Source of the DNA: an uncultured Anaeromyxobacter sp.
Lineage (GTDB): Bacteria > Myxococcota > Myxococcia > Myxococcales > Anaeromyxobacteraceae
Assembly: GCA_903874275.1 (NCBI GenBank)
Contig: CAIQRS010000277.1
Location: 1-37,403, forward strand
Length of the DNA: 37,403 bases
Direction of reading: 5' to 3'
Below, in pieces: positions 16,229 to 24,262 of this stretch (positions within the stretch are counted from its first letter, which is position 1; the number at the start of each line of letters is the position of its first letter). The position numbers were made by a program, and so were the translations under genes. The notes beneath the pieces were generated by a model that was not told the origin of the DNA, did no database searches, and was given only the letters and a program-made list of their open reading frames with translations.

Positions 16229-17338
16229 TCAGGCTCCGGAGGCGCGGCGGATGGCGCGCGCCACGGTGGCGATGGACTCCTCGTCGAGCGAAACCGAGGA
16301 GGGAAGGTAGAGACCGGTCTCCCAGAGACGGTCGGCGACGGGGCAGGGGACCTCTCGATACCCCGCCTGGGCCCGCAGGAAGGGCTGCTGGTTCATGCCG
16401 CAGAAGAAGGTGCGGGTCTCGATGCCGTCCTCCTTCAGGCGCGCCATGAGTGCGTCGCGCGTCACGCCGAAGCCCGGCTCCACGACCACCGCGTACATCC
16501 AGTAGACGTTTCGCGCCCAGTCGAGCTCGACCGGGAGCCGCAGGCCTGGAACTCCCTCGAGTTGCCTGGAGTAGGCGCGCGCCACCCGCCGCTTTTCGGC
16601 GACGATGAGCTCGACGCGCCGAAGCTGCGACAGGCCCAGGGCGCCCTGGTAACCGGTCATCCGGAAATTGAAGCCGGCCACCTCGTGGCGGAAGCGCGGG
16701 GTGGTGAAGCCCAGGTTTCGCAGCAGGCGGAGCCGCTCGGCCAGGCGGTCGTCGCTCGTCGTGACCATGCCGCCCTCGCCGGTGGTCAGGACCTTGTTGG
16801 CGTAGAAGCTGAAGCACCCCATGTCGCCCAGGCCGCCGGTCATGCGTCCCCGGACGGTCGCCCCGTGCGACTCGGCGCAGTCCTCGATGACGACGAGCCC
16901 GTGCCGTCGCGCGATCTCGAGGAGTCGGTCCATGTCCACCGGGTGGCCGAAGAGGTGCACCGGCAGGATGGCCCGGGTGCGTGGACCGATGAGTCCCTCG
17001 ACGCGGTCGAGGTCGAGGTTCCAGGTCACGTCCTCGGCATCCACAGGCACCGGGACGGCGCCGTTGTGGTACGCGGCCAGCGCCGTGGCCACGTTGGTGG
17101 AGGCGCTGACCAGCACCTCGTCGCCTGGACCGATCCCCGCGGCGGCGACGGCCAGGTGCAGGGCGGTCGTGCCGCTCGTGGTGGCGATCCCGTGCTTGCA
17201 CCCGCAGTACCGTGCGAACTCGTGCTCGAACTCGGCGAGGGCCTTGCCAAAGGAGCCCGAGATCTCCCCGCGGCGCAGCGCCGCGACGACGGCGGCCACG
17301 TCGTCCTCGGTGATCGATGGCTCGAAGACCGGGATCAT
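16229..17338 (-). CDS. DegT/DnrJ/EryC1/StrS-family PLP sugar aminotransferase
   Basis: A 369-residue PLP-dependent enzyme that transaminates a keto nucleotide sugar to an amino sugar. Visible are ATTSGTTALHLAVAAAGIG (52-70, PLP-phosphate loop), VLVSASTNVATALAAYHNGA (75-94), PVHLFGHPVDMDRLLEIARR (126-145), IEDCAESHGA (151-160, Asp153 to the pyridine nitrogen) and FSFYANKVLTTGEGG (176-190, Lys182 as Schiff-base lysine). All catalytic residues are present and length is normal. The frame is open upstream, but the protein begins at an ATG forming an ATGA overlap with the cupin gene. With that cupin it suggests an amino-deoxy sugar in the glycan; no 4,6-dehydratase is in the window. Confidence 0.93.
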   Translation of the reverse strand: MIPVFEPSITEDDVAAVVAALRRGEISGSFGKALAEFEHEFARYCGCKHGIATTSGTTALHLAVAAAGIGPGDEVLVSASTNVATALAAYHNGAVPVPVDAEDVTWNLDLDRVEGLIGPRTRAILPVHLFGHPVDMDRLLEIARRHGLVVIEDCAESHGATVRGRMTGGLGDMGCFSFYANKVLTTGEGGMVTTSDDRLAERLRLLRNLGFTTPRFRHEVAGFNFRMTGYQGALGLSQLRRVELIVAEKRRVARAYSRQLEGVPGLRLPVELDWARNVYWMYAVVVEPGFGVTRDALMARLKEDGIETRTFFCGMNQQPFLRAQAGYREVPCPVADRLWETGLYLPSSVSLDEESIATVARAIRRASGA

Positions 17339-17751
17339 CGCTCCTTCACCTCGACCATCACCTTGTCCATCTCCGTGCCCAGGAAGGGGCCCTGCTTCAC
17401 GGAGATGCACTGCATGTCCTCGATCACCCGGATGGCGTGCACTCCGTGGATCAGCACGATGGCGTCGCCGGCGCTGAGGACCACCTCGCGGAGGAGTTGG
17501 CCCGCGTCGTCGTAGAGCAGGACGGCGACGACGCCGCGCTGGACAACGAACATCTGCTGGAGGTCGGTGATGGTCCGGGTGGCCGCGGCGTGGAAGTGCG
17601 GCGCCTCGACGAAGCCGGCGGGATGCGCGAGGAGGCCGAACTGGAAGGAGGACTCCGGAGGTGAGAAGAATGTGGTGTGCGACACCCGCTCTTCCGCCCG
17701 GATCACCTCGGCGTACTTCTTGCCCCCGTAATCGATGGTCTCGACGCCCAT
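17335..17751 (-). CDS. Cupin-fold protein, possible sugar isomerase or sensor
   Basis: A 138-residue single cupin. VEAPHFHAAATRTI (48-61) and VLIHGVHAIRVIE (99-111) supply a metal- or substrate-binding histidine set. The intervening QQMFVVQRGVVAVLLYDD (65-82) is the usual cupin beta-hairpin. GAGGAG eight bases upstream supports this ATG. It resembles WxcM/FdtA-type 3,4-ketoisomerases in size and position next to a DegT aminotransferase, but I do not see enough conserved FdtA residues to assert that activity. Coupled to the aminotransferase by an ATGA overlap, so a joint function in amino-sugar formation is likely (inference). Confidence 0.72.
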   Translation of the reverse strand: MGVETIDYGGKKYAEVIRAEERVSHTTFFSPPESSFQFGLLAHPAGFVEAPHFHAAATRTITDLQQMFVVQRGVVAVLLYDDAGQLLREVVLSAGDAIVLIHGVHAIRVIEDMQCISVKQGPFLGTEMDKVMVEVKER

Positions 17752-17762
17752 GGGATCGCTCC

Positions 17763-18707
17763 TCAAGCCGGCCCGAGGTCGCCGAGGCGGACGGTCCTGC
17801 CCGTCGCCACGTCCACCACGCGCATGTCGGCGATGACGCGCCGGCGCGCGTCGCCCCGCAGGTAGGTGAGATTTCCATCTGGCCCGCGGGATTCCCGGAA
17901 CCGGGAGTCGACGAAGCCTTCCTCGCAGGCGAGGGGCCGCAGCGGGCCGAGCCGGTCCTTTCGCACGAAGTAGGCGTTGTTGCCGGCCCCGTTGGCGCCC
18001 ACGAAGGCCATGCCCTTCCGCTCCGCCAGCAGGCACAGTGCCTTGAGGGAGGCGCCCCAGAAGAGGTTCGACGAGTGCGCCCGCGTTCGCTGGAAGGCCG
18101 GGTCGTAAGGGACGGTGACGGCCTGGGACGGGCCGAACACCGCGTTGTACTCGCAGACCACGACCACCGGATCGACTGTGTCGATGGCCTCCCAGACCCA
18201 GTAATCGTTGCCGTCGATGTCGACGCTGAGCAGGCCGATGGGGCCTACGAAGCCGTTGTCGCGGAAGAGGCCGTTCACGTTGTCCCGGTCGACGAAGGCA
18301 CCGACCACGGTCAGGTCGTGGCGCCAGTGGTAGTCCTGGGCCCGGACTCGCTCCATGCTCGCTGCGTCCCCGTCGATCACCAGTCCTCGCCAGTTGTCGT
18401 TGAGGAGCAGGAACCGGGTGTTCGACTCCGAGTAATCCTGGACCCCGAACTCGATGAAGGCGTCCTCCATCGGTCCCAGGAGATGGACCAGGTACTGGAT
18501 GATGCCGTCGTCTCCGAACTGGGAGAACACCTTGAACTCGGCGTCGCGGAGTCGCGGGACGTGACCGCGCTCGCGGTTCCGGTCCGCGAGTAGCTTCCCG
18601 GTCAGGAGCCGGGCGTCCTCCAGCGAGCGCTGGAGGTCCGCGAAGCTGCTTCGAAGGGGCTTCAACCCGATGTCAAGGGCTGCTCGCCAGAGGTCCATTC
18701 GATCCAT
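17763..18707 (-). CDS. FkbM-like methyltransferase-fold protein of glycan clusters
   Basis: A 314-residue protein. After a helical N-terminus, residues 59-113 read KVFSQFGDDGIIQYL, FIEFGVQDYSESNTRFLL and NDNWRGLVIDGD, a pattern I associate with FkbM-like proteins of LPS/capsule loci. The IEFGV strand followed by an acidic IDGD at the second strand resembles a SAM-binding fold. LSVDIDGNDYWVWEAID (159-175) is the strand-4 region. The classical GxGxG loop is absent (GVQDYSES), so methyltransferase activity is uncertain. ATG chosen at 18707; a second ATG three codons on is possible. Its stop codon sits within the Shine-Dalgarno region of the cupin gene. Confidence 0.65.
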   Translation of the reverse strand: MDRMDLWRAALDIGLKPLRSSFADLQRSLEDARLLTGKLLADRNRERGHVPRLRDAEFKVFSQFGDDGIIQYLVHLLGPMEDAFIEFGVQDYSESNTRFLLLNDNWRGLVIDGDAASMERVRAQDYHWRHDLTVVGAFVDRDNVNGLFRDNGFVGPIGLLSVDIDGNDYWVWEAIDTVDPVVVVCEYNAVFGPSQAVTVPYDPAFQRTRAHSSNLFWGASLKALCLLAERKGMAFVGANGAGNNAYFVRKDRLGPLRPLACEEGFVDSRFRESRGPDGNLTYLRGDARRRVIADMRVVDVATGRTVRLGDLGPA

Positions 18708-18719
18708 CTCGGGTAGTGG

Positions 18720-18737
18720 GCGGGGTCATATCCCCGC
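18720..18737 (-). repeat. Perfect hairpin between GT4 and FkbM-like genes
   Basis: GCGGGG (18720-18725) and CCCCGC (18732-18737) pair perfectly around a six-base loop TCATAT. It lies in the 58-base gap between stop 18766 and start 18707 on the minus strand, 12 bases ahead of the FkbM-like ATG. There is no T-tract after the stem in the direction of transcription, so a simple intrinsic terminator is unlikely. An mRNA-processing or translation-modulating hairpin is possible. Confidence 0.45.
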
Positions 18738-18765
18738 ATGGTCGAACTCTGCTTTGCCGCAGGCT

Positions 18766-19929
18766 TCATTGCAAGGAAAGGGCCCCTTGGCGGCCAGTCA
18801 GGCCCAGGATTGCCCGGAGCGAATCGCGCTCTCCCTCCAAGGAGAAGAGGTCCCTGGCCCTTCGCCATCCGGCCATTCCCATGGAGGTTCGGAGCGTCTC
18901 ATCCTTCGACAGGTCGAGCAGCGCGCGTGCATGGGCCTCGACGTCGCCGGGGTTGACGAGGAAGCCGGTTTCCCCGTGGACCACGGTCTCGACGAGCCCC
19001 CCACTTCGCCCCGACACCACTGGCAGCCCCTCGGCCATCGCCTCAAGCACCGACACGCCCAATGCCTCGACTTGCCGCGACCGAGGGCCCGTCTGGTTGT
19101 GAGCGGTGAAGATGTCGGACTCCTCGCGAAGCCGCCTCCCCGTTGCCTCGTCCACGAAGCCCAGGAATTGGATGCGGTCGCCGAATGGGGAGGACCGCGC
19201 CATCGCCTCGCAGGACTCGCGAAGACTTCCGTCTCCCGCAAACACAAGCTCCGCGTCTAGCCCACGAGAGCAAGCTAGATCGAAGGCCCTGATCACGAGG
19301 TCGGGCCCCTTGACATCGATGAGACGTCCCAGGAAGAGAACTCGCAGCCGCCCCCTCGAAGACCTCCGGGGCGGCGTGGAGGGCACTGGAACTCCCGGGT
19401 GCTTCACCACTATTCGCTCCACTGGCACCCCTACGTCGATCAACTGTCGCCGGGTGTGCTGGGAGTTGGCGATGAAGGTTGCGAAGGTGGCCAGGCGGCG
19501 AACCGCAGGCAGGTAACCACCGTTGAAGTAGGGACGCTCCGCGTCGTCCTCCCTCCGGATGTCCCAGCTGACGTCGTAGCCGTGGCAATGGACGAGAACG
19601 TCCGCGCCGCAGCCCTGAAGGATCTTCTCGAATCGGCACGCGAAGTCGAGGTAGTGGACCAAGACCTTACGAGGGCGAGTCGTCGTGATGGCCTCATTGA
19701 GCACGACTCCCGGTGTGAGTCGCTGAAACGTTGCGAGCCTCAATGCGCGCTCAAAGACGGAACGATATCTTCGGTCCAAGGCGAAAGCGGGCGCACCGTC
19801 GTCCCAGACCCCGGCGAGCGGTTGGTTGGCGCAGATCCCCGCGAGGTCTCCGGAAACCATCCGGAGCATGCGCTGCATCCAGAGCTCAGATGGAACGTTC
19901 CAGTTGGGCATGACCCAGAGAACGCTCAT
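18766..19929 (-). CDS. GT4 family glycosyltransferase
   Basis: A 387-residue retaining GT-B transferase. The N-terminal domain contains VHCHGYDVSWDIRRED (113-128) and FIANSQHTRRQLIDVGVP (152-169). The donor domain has VLFLGRLIDVKGPDLVIRAF (197-216), LVFAGDGSLRESCEAMA (228-244) and QVEALGVSVLEAMAEGLPVV (286-305), with Glu288 and Glu296 giving the EX7E site. SGGLVETVVHGETGFLV (309-325) is the usual C-terminal GT4 patch. The ATG start overlaps the upstream methyltransferase stop (ATGA). By hand count one line inside it (19741-19800) is 60% GC, against 70% for a line in the DUF4175 gene, hinting at distinct origin. Confidence 0.9.
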   Translation of the reverse strand: MSVLWVMPNWNVPSELWMQRMLRMVSGDLAGICANQPLAGVWDDGAPAFALDRRYRSVFERALRLATFQRLTPGVVLNEAITTTRPRKVLVHYLDFACRFEKILQGCGADVLVHCHGYDVSWDIRREDDAERPYFNGGYLPAVRRLATFATFIANSQHTRRQLIDVGVPVERIVVKHPGVPVPSTPPRRSSRGRLRVLFLGRLIDVKGPDLVIRAFDLACSRGLDAELVFAGDGSLRESCEAMARSSPFGDRIQFLGFVDEATGRRLREESDIFTAHNQTGPRSRQVEALGVSVLEAMAEGLPVVSGRSGGLVETVVHGETGFLVNPGDVEAHARALLDLSKDETLRTSMGMAGWRRARDLFSLEGERDSLRAILGLTGRQGALSLQ

Positions 19930-21200
19930 TCGGTCGAGGGCCCTTGGAAATCGGGGTCGACCGGCGTCCGCTCGTAAATGAAGAAGCTCGACCGGCTCTC
20001 CTCCGGGAACTCGTTGGGAAAGTGCCGGAGGAGCCGCCACTCAGGTAGCTCCCGGCACACGAATCGGGAGAACTCCCGGTCACGAACGTGAGGTGCGTCC
20101 CTGCGATCCCGGTCGGAGGCGTAGATCAACACAAAACGGCGGGAGGCGGCGAACAGGTCGCGCATATACCGTTCGAACACCGCATCCTCAATCAGGTGGT
20201 AGATGACGTCGAGGGACAAGGACAGGTCGAAAGTCTCCCCGGCGATGGGGCTGGCCGCGCCGCCACCGATAAGGAGGAACCGCTTGGTTGCGTCCTTCGC
20301 GTAGCAGGTGCGCAGCCACGCGATGGCGGTCGGGGAGACGTCCAGTCCCGTGTACCGAGGAATTCTCAGGAGCGAGAGCTGGTTGCCGTCGCCGGCGCCG
20401 AACTCGACGACGCGCTCGATCCCGAACTCCGCGACGAAGTCATTGATGATGCGGGCCTTGAAGTTCGCTAACCGTCCATAGGAACCGTCGCCGGAGTTGC
20501 CGCCTGATCGGTACCGGGACTCCCAGAAGGCGGCGGAATCGAAATCGTCCACCGACGAGTCCCTGTCCCGCTGCGCCAGCCGCCGTATCGTTCGATCGGC
20601 CAGACCTCCGACGCAGCGGACAAGGTCGCCCAGGAGAGACTGCCAGCGCGGCCCTATCCGGAAGGACGGGGGTCGCACCCCTTTCCGCAACAGGACGGTA
20701 GTGCGAAGCCCGTCGGCTGATTCATTGGCAACCAAACTGGCGACGGCAGGGAAGTCGTCCAGCGCATACGACCGGCGGCCTTCCTCCGGCACGAGGGTGA
20801 CAACGATGACGGCCTGCCGCGCGTGGTTCAGGCACATACCGAGTAGATCGCGCCCTTCAGCCGCCGGGAGGTCATCCAGGAATCGGTCGAGGAGGACGAC
20901 GTCGTAGAGCCCCGCATCCTCGAGTCGGGCGCGCGGATCGCCGATTCGGAGTTGATCGTAGAGCCGCTCGAGGACCGGCATCACAAGGCCCGTGCGGACG
21001 AGAATCCCGTCGATGCGGCCCTGCCAGATCCCCCGGGGGGGAAGGGAAGGATCATTCTCGGCCGCATCCGGTCCCAGATACTCCCGGAGAAGGCTCCCCC
21101 ATGTCCCGGTGGTGACGCCGACCTCGAGAATGGAGACAGGGGAAAGCTGGGAGACTGCGCCGAGGACGGTAGGGATGTGACCGAAGCGGCTGTGTGGCAT
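19926..21200 (-). CDS. Two-domain methyltransferase-like protein
   Basis: A 424-residue protein with two SAM-fold halves. Residues 20-175 begin SPVSILEVGVTTGTWGSLLR (20-39), a motif-I-like loop, then YDVVLLDRFLDDLP (99-112); the glycine pattern is weak, so this half may be inactive. Residues 220-412 are a convincing class I methyltransferase: FWESRYRSGGNSGDGSYGRL (225-244), VVEFGAGDGNQLSLL (264-278), YTGLDVSPTAIAWL (283-296) and LSLSLDVIYHLIED (326-339). It lies directly downstream of the Wzm/Wzt exporter genes and is coupled to the next GT4 gene. A role in methylating the glycan, perhaps as a chain-end cap recognised by Wzt, is inference. Confidence 0.78.
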   Translation of the reverse strand: MPHSRFGHIPTVLGAVSQLSPVSILEVGVTTGTWGSLLREYLGPDAAENDPSLPPRGIWQGRIDGILVRTGLVMPVLERLYDQLRIGDPRARLEDAGLYDVVLLDRFLDDLPAAEGRDLLGMCLNHARQAVIVVTLVPEEGRRSYALDDFPAVASLVANESADGLRTTVLLRKGVRPPSFRIGPRWQSLLGDLVRCVGGLADRTIRRLAQRDRDSSVDDFDSAAFWESRYRSGGNSGDGSYGRLANFKARIINDFVAEFGIERVVEFGAGDGNQLSLLRIPRYTGLDVSPTAIAWLRTCYAKDATKRFLLIGGGAASPIAGETFDLSLSLDVIYHLIEDAVFERYMRDLFAASRRFVLIYASDRDRRDAPHVRDREFSRFVCRELPEWRLLRHFPNEFPEESRSSFFIYERTPVDPDFQGPSTE

Positions 21201-21211
21201 GAGGATCTAGC

Positions 21212-22480
21212 CTACAACTCGATGAACTTCCAGTCGGCGAGGAGGGAGCAGAGCCCGTTCCTCTGGTGCGAGGGGAAGGGGCGCAGAGTGCGAGCCGGAT
21301 TCTCCTCGACGGAGAACGGGAGGACCTCGAGCACGACGTCCACGGGAGTCTGGCCGGGTCCGTGCACACCGATTGCCCACATGTACTCGCCGCACTGCAG
21401 GGGGAGCGAGGATATGCCCACTCGCACTTTCCGGCGCCCGAAGACAACACCCGGGGCGAAGCCTGGAGTGTCGTAGTGGACGAGTTGGAGCGCCTTCATC
21501 CCATCTCGGGTCATACAGATCGCCGACAGGGTGATCTCGTCCGGGAACTGGCTGTCGAGCGTGAACTCGAGCACCGCAGGCTCAAGGTAGCGGAGCACCC
21601 GGGCGGGCTGACCGTCCACGCCCCTGAGAACCGCCTCGACGACCCGGGCCTCTCCCGAGCCGTAGCGGTTCGGCCAACTGGAAAGATCCGTGGAGGTGAA
21701 GTCTCCGCGCTCCTCGATAGAGTCTTGGTAGGCGGCCATGACGTCATCCGTGGTGCCGGTCCTGGCCACTGTCCCGCCCTCGAGCCAGACTGCGTGCGTG
21801 CACAGGCTCCGCAAGGCGGCCATGTTGTGGCTCACGAAGATGACGGTGCGGCCGCCCTTCGCGATCTCGCCCATCCTTCCCAGGCACTTCCGCTGGAACT
21901 GTGCGTCCCCAACGGCCAGGACCTCATCCACGAGGAGGATGTCAGTCTCCAGGTGCGCGGCGACGGAGAAGGCGAGGCGGGTGTACATGCCGCTCGAATA
22001 GTGTTTTACCGGGGTGTCGATGAACTTCGCGACCCCGGAGAAGTCGACGATCTCGTCGAACTTGAAGCGGATCTCGTCCCGACGCATTCCCAGGATTGCC
22101 CCGTTGAGGAAGATGTTCTCCCGTCCCGTGAGTTCGGGGTGAAACCCGGTACCGACCTCGAGCAGGCTGCTGACCGTCCCCCGGAGCGCGATCTCCCCCT
22201 CGGTGGGATCGGTGATTCGGCTCAAAATCTTGAGAAGCGTGCTCTTGCCGGCGCCGTTGCGCCCGATGAGTCCCACCACCTCGCCGGGGTTCACGTCGAA
22301 ACTTGCGTTCCGCAGCGCCCAGAACACCTCGCGTCGGGATTGGCGTCCGGTCCCGGCGAGAAGGCGACCGGGCAGCGACAGCGCTCCGGCAAGCGTGTCC
22401 CGAAAGGCCCTGTAGGGGACTGCGCCTCCCAGCCAGTAGCGCTTTCCGATCCCCTTGATCGAGATGGCGGGCGTCCCCAC
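21212..22480 (-). CDS. wzt: Polysaccharide ABC exporter ATP-binding protein with Wzt C-terminal domain
   Basis: A 422-residue ATPase powering export of undecaprenyl-linked glycan across the inner membrane. ABC domain: Walker A GLIGRNGAGKSTLL (70-83), Q-loop region TGFHPELTGRENIFLNG (111-127), signature HYSSGMYTRLAFS (160-172), Walker B TDILLVDEVLAVGD (179-192) and His218 in FVSHN. Residues 270-390 form a beta-rich extension like the Wzt carbohydrate-binding domain, which in O9a-type systems recognises the modified non-reducing end of the chain. The frame is open upstream, but the GTG one base after the permease stop, preceded by GGGGG, gives the expected start. Confidence 0.93.
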   Translation of the reverse strand: MGTPAISIKGIGKRYWLGGAVPYRAFRDTLAGALSLPGRLLAGTGRQSRREVFWALRNASFDVNPGEVVGLIGRNGAGKSTLLKILSRITDPTEGEIALRGTVSSLLEVGTGFHPELTGRENIFLNGAILGMRRDEIRFKFDEIVDFSGVAKFIDTPVKHYSSGMYTRLAFSVAAHLETDILLVDEVLAVGDAQFQRKCLGRMGEIAKGGRTVIFVSHNMAALRSLCTHAVWLEGGTVARTGTTDDVMAAYQDSIEERGDFTSTDLSSWPNRYGSGEARVVEAVLRGVDGQPARVLRYLEPAVLEFTLDSQFPDEITLSAICMTRDGMKALQLVHYDTPGFAPGVVFGRRKVRVGISSLPLQCGEYMWAIGVHGPGQTPVDVVLEVLPFSVEENPARTLRPFPSHQRNGLCSLLADWKFIEL

Positions 22481-22481
22481 G

Positions 22482-23327
22482 CTAGCCCCCGAGCATGTCC
22501 ACGAAGACGCGCTCGCGGGACCGGAACCAAGCAATGCCGGACATGAAGACCGCGGAGGCCACGACGAAGGAGGTCCAGAGCAGCGATCCAGGCGCTGGAG
22601 CACCAAGCAGGCACCAGCGGAATCCCTCGGTGACGCCCGCCATGGGGTTGAGCCCCAGGAGCCACCGATAACGCTCCGGCACAAGCGTCACTGGGTAGAC
22701 GACCGGGGTGACAAACATCCAGAACTGGACCAGGAACGGCATCGCGTACATCACGTCCCGATACTCGGTGTTGAGAGCTGCCAGCCAGAAGCCGAAGCCC
22801 AGCGAGGTGAGGAGGAGGAGGAGGAGCGGAAGGGGCAAGGCCAGCAGGGCAACTCGTGGCGCTACCCCGTACCAGATCATGACCACGACGAGAAGCAGGA
22901 GCCCGATCGCGAAGTCCACCAGGGCGGCCACCGCAGTGGAGATCGGGACGATGATACGTGGGAAGTAGACCCGCGTAACGAGTCGCTGATTCGTCACCAA
23001 GCTGCTTCCGGAATCGCTCAGCACCCGGGCGAAGTACTGCCAAGGAAGAAGGCCGGTGAGCGCGAAGAGGGGGTAAGGCGTTCCCCCAATGCCTTCGTAG
23101 ATGCCCGAGAGCCTCCCGAAGAAGACCCAGAACGCTCCCACCAAGAGAGCGGGTTGCAGAACTACCCAGAGGACTCCGATGGCCGTCTGCTTGTAGCGGA
23201 CCTGGACGTCCCGTAGGGCCAGGTACGCCAGCAGTTCCCGGTAGTGGAGCATCTCGCCGAGATCGAGGAATTGCAGACCGCGGGCCGGCCGGATGAACCT
23301 GGTGGTGGGCTCTGGCTCCGCGATCAC
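22482..23327 (-). CDS. wzm: Polysaccharide ABC exporter permease (ABC-2 type)
   Basis: A 281-residue membrane subunit. The cytoplasmic N-terminus has MLHYRELLAYLALRDVQVRY (26-45), the conserved gate-helix segment of Wzm/TagG proteins. About six membrane helices follow (for example VLWVVLQPALLVGAFWVFF, LLTSLGFGFWLAALNTEYRD). The FFGRLSG and LGLNPMAGVTEGFRW patches are typical of the family. GTG start, with AGGGA immediately upstream. It pairs with the adjacent ATPase. Only four bases separate it from the stop of the small exported protein of the sigma-factor operon, so it may be transcribed from that operon. Confidence 0.92.
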   Translation of the reverse strand: MIAEPEPTTRFIRPARGLQFLDLGEMLHYRELLAYLALRDVQVRYKQTAIGVLWVVLQPALLVGAFWVFFGRLSGIYEGIGGTPYPLFALTGLLPWQYFARVLSDSGSSLVTNQRLVTRVYFPRIIVPISTAVAALVDFAIGLLLLVVVMIWYGVAPRVALLALPLPLLLLLLTSLGFGFWLAALNTEYRDVMYAMPFLVQFWMFVTPVVYPVTLVPERYRWLLGLNPMAGVTEGFRWCLLGAPAPGSLLWTSFVVASAVFMSGIAWFRSRERVFVDMLGG

Positions 23328-23331
23328 GTCC

Positions 23332-23769
23332 CTACCCGCCCGCCTTGATGGTGACGAACCAGGCGCTCCCGCCCTGCTCGGCCGAGACCTGCTGCACGAT
23401 GCGCTTGCCCGGCGGCACCGTGACCCGGGACTGGGTCCGCGACCCCGGCGCGCTCACCTCGAAGGTGGCCGCCCCCTGCCGCGCCTCGACGAGCGTCACC
23501 GACACCGAACCGCCTCCCGGCAAGGAGACCGACACAGGCTTCTTCGGCACCATCGACGCCTGCATCTCGCCGGCCTGCTCCCAGCGGACGTAGGCCGTGG
23601 CGGAGAGCTGGCCGCGCAGGTCCTCGAGCCCGGGGGGCACCCCTGGCGCGCCCTGCCGGAACCCCTGGAGCACCCGGATGCGCACCGGCACAGGCGCGTC
23701 GGCCGCCCAGGCGGGCAGGCACACCAGCACCGCCACCGCCACCCACGCCGCCGTCCAGGTGCTCCGCAT
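23332..23769 (-). CDS. Small exported protein of unknown function in the sigma operon
   Basis: A 145-residue protein with a Sec signal peptide: short basic start, hydrophobic core TAAWVAVAVLVCLPAWA (6-22) and probable cleavage near Ala22 or Ala23. The mature part is rich in Val, Ser, Thr and Gly and looks beta-structured, with a glycine-rich stretch SLPGGGSVSVTL (82-93). No family recognised. GGAGG four bases before the ATG makes this start secure. It follows the anti-sigma gene by 10 bases. Because the anti-sigma factor has a membrane helix and a periplasmic tail, this protein might modulate it from outside (inference). Confidence 0.72.
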   Translation of the reverse strand: MRSTWTAAWVAVAVLVCLPAWAADAPVPVRIRVLQGFRQGAPGVPPGLEDLRGQLSATAYVRWEQAGEMQASMVPKKPVSVSLPGGGSVSVTLVEARQGAATFEVSAPGSRTQSRVTVPPGKRIVQQVSAEQGGSAWFVTIKAGG

Positions 23770-23779
23770 GCGCCCTCCG

Positions 23780-24262
23780 TCAGGTCCCCTCGGATCCGTC
23801 GCCCACCAGGATGACCGGGCCGTCGCTCGTGTCGAGCACGATCGCCGCCAGGTCCTCCGAGGTGACCTCGACGGACAGCTCCGAAGGGCCGGTTCCACCG
23901 GTCCGGCCAATGTACAGGTAGAGGGCGAGCGCGGCCAGCGCGGGAGCGAGCGCCGAGGCCGCCGCCAGCACCCGGTGGCGGCGCAGGAAGGCCCGCAGCC
24001 GCTCGAGCGGACCGGCCGGAGCGCCCTGCCAGGCAGAGGCGGGGATGCGGGCCATGACGCCGTCGGCGAAGATGGAGAGGTCGCGCCGGGCCGCCTCGTC
24101 GCGGAGCCCGTCCCGGACCACGCCGGAGAGGGCCTCGATGTCGGCCAGGCGCGCCCGGCAGGGCTCGCAGGTCGCGAGGTGCGCGCCGAGCAACGCCGCC
24201 TCGGTGGGGTCGAGCTCTCCCGGCAGCGAGCCGAGCAGCGGGGCGGCGCCGGCGCACCTCAC
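23780..24262 (-). CDS. Zinc-finger transmembrane anti-sigma factor
   Basis: A 160-residue protein that should hold the preceding ECF sigma factor inactive at the inner membrane. The N-terminal anti-sigma zinc finger has H28-x3-C32-x2-C35 within LGAHLATCEPCRARLADIEA, with an N-terminal cysteine at position 3. A basic segment (LRAFLRRHR, 89-97) leads into one membrane helix (about 98-117), and a short acidic tail (125-160) lies outside. The GTG start overlaps the sigma stop (GTGA), the usual coupled arrangement. No C-terminal protease motif was recognised. Confidence 0.88.
   Translation of the reverse strand: MRCAGAAPLLGSLPGELDPTEAALLGAHLATCEPCRARLADIEALSGVVRDGLRDEAARRDLSIFADGVMARIPASAWQGAPAGPLERLRAFLRRHRVLAAASALAPALAALALYLYIGRTGGTGPSELSVEVTSEDLAAIVLDTSDGPVILVGDGSEGT

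Noticed and set aside
17335-17751. Naming the cupin as FdtA 3,4-ketoisomerase
   Set aside because: Context fits, but the conserved FdtA residues could not be confirmed by eye, so it is left as a cupin.
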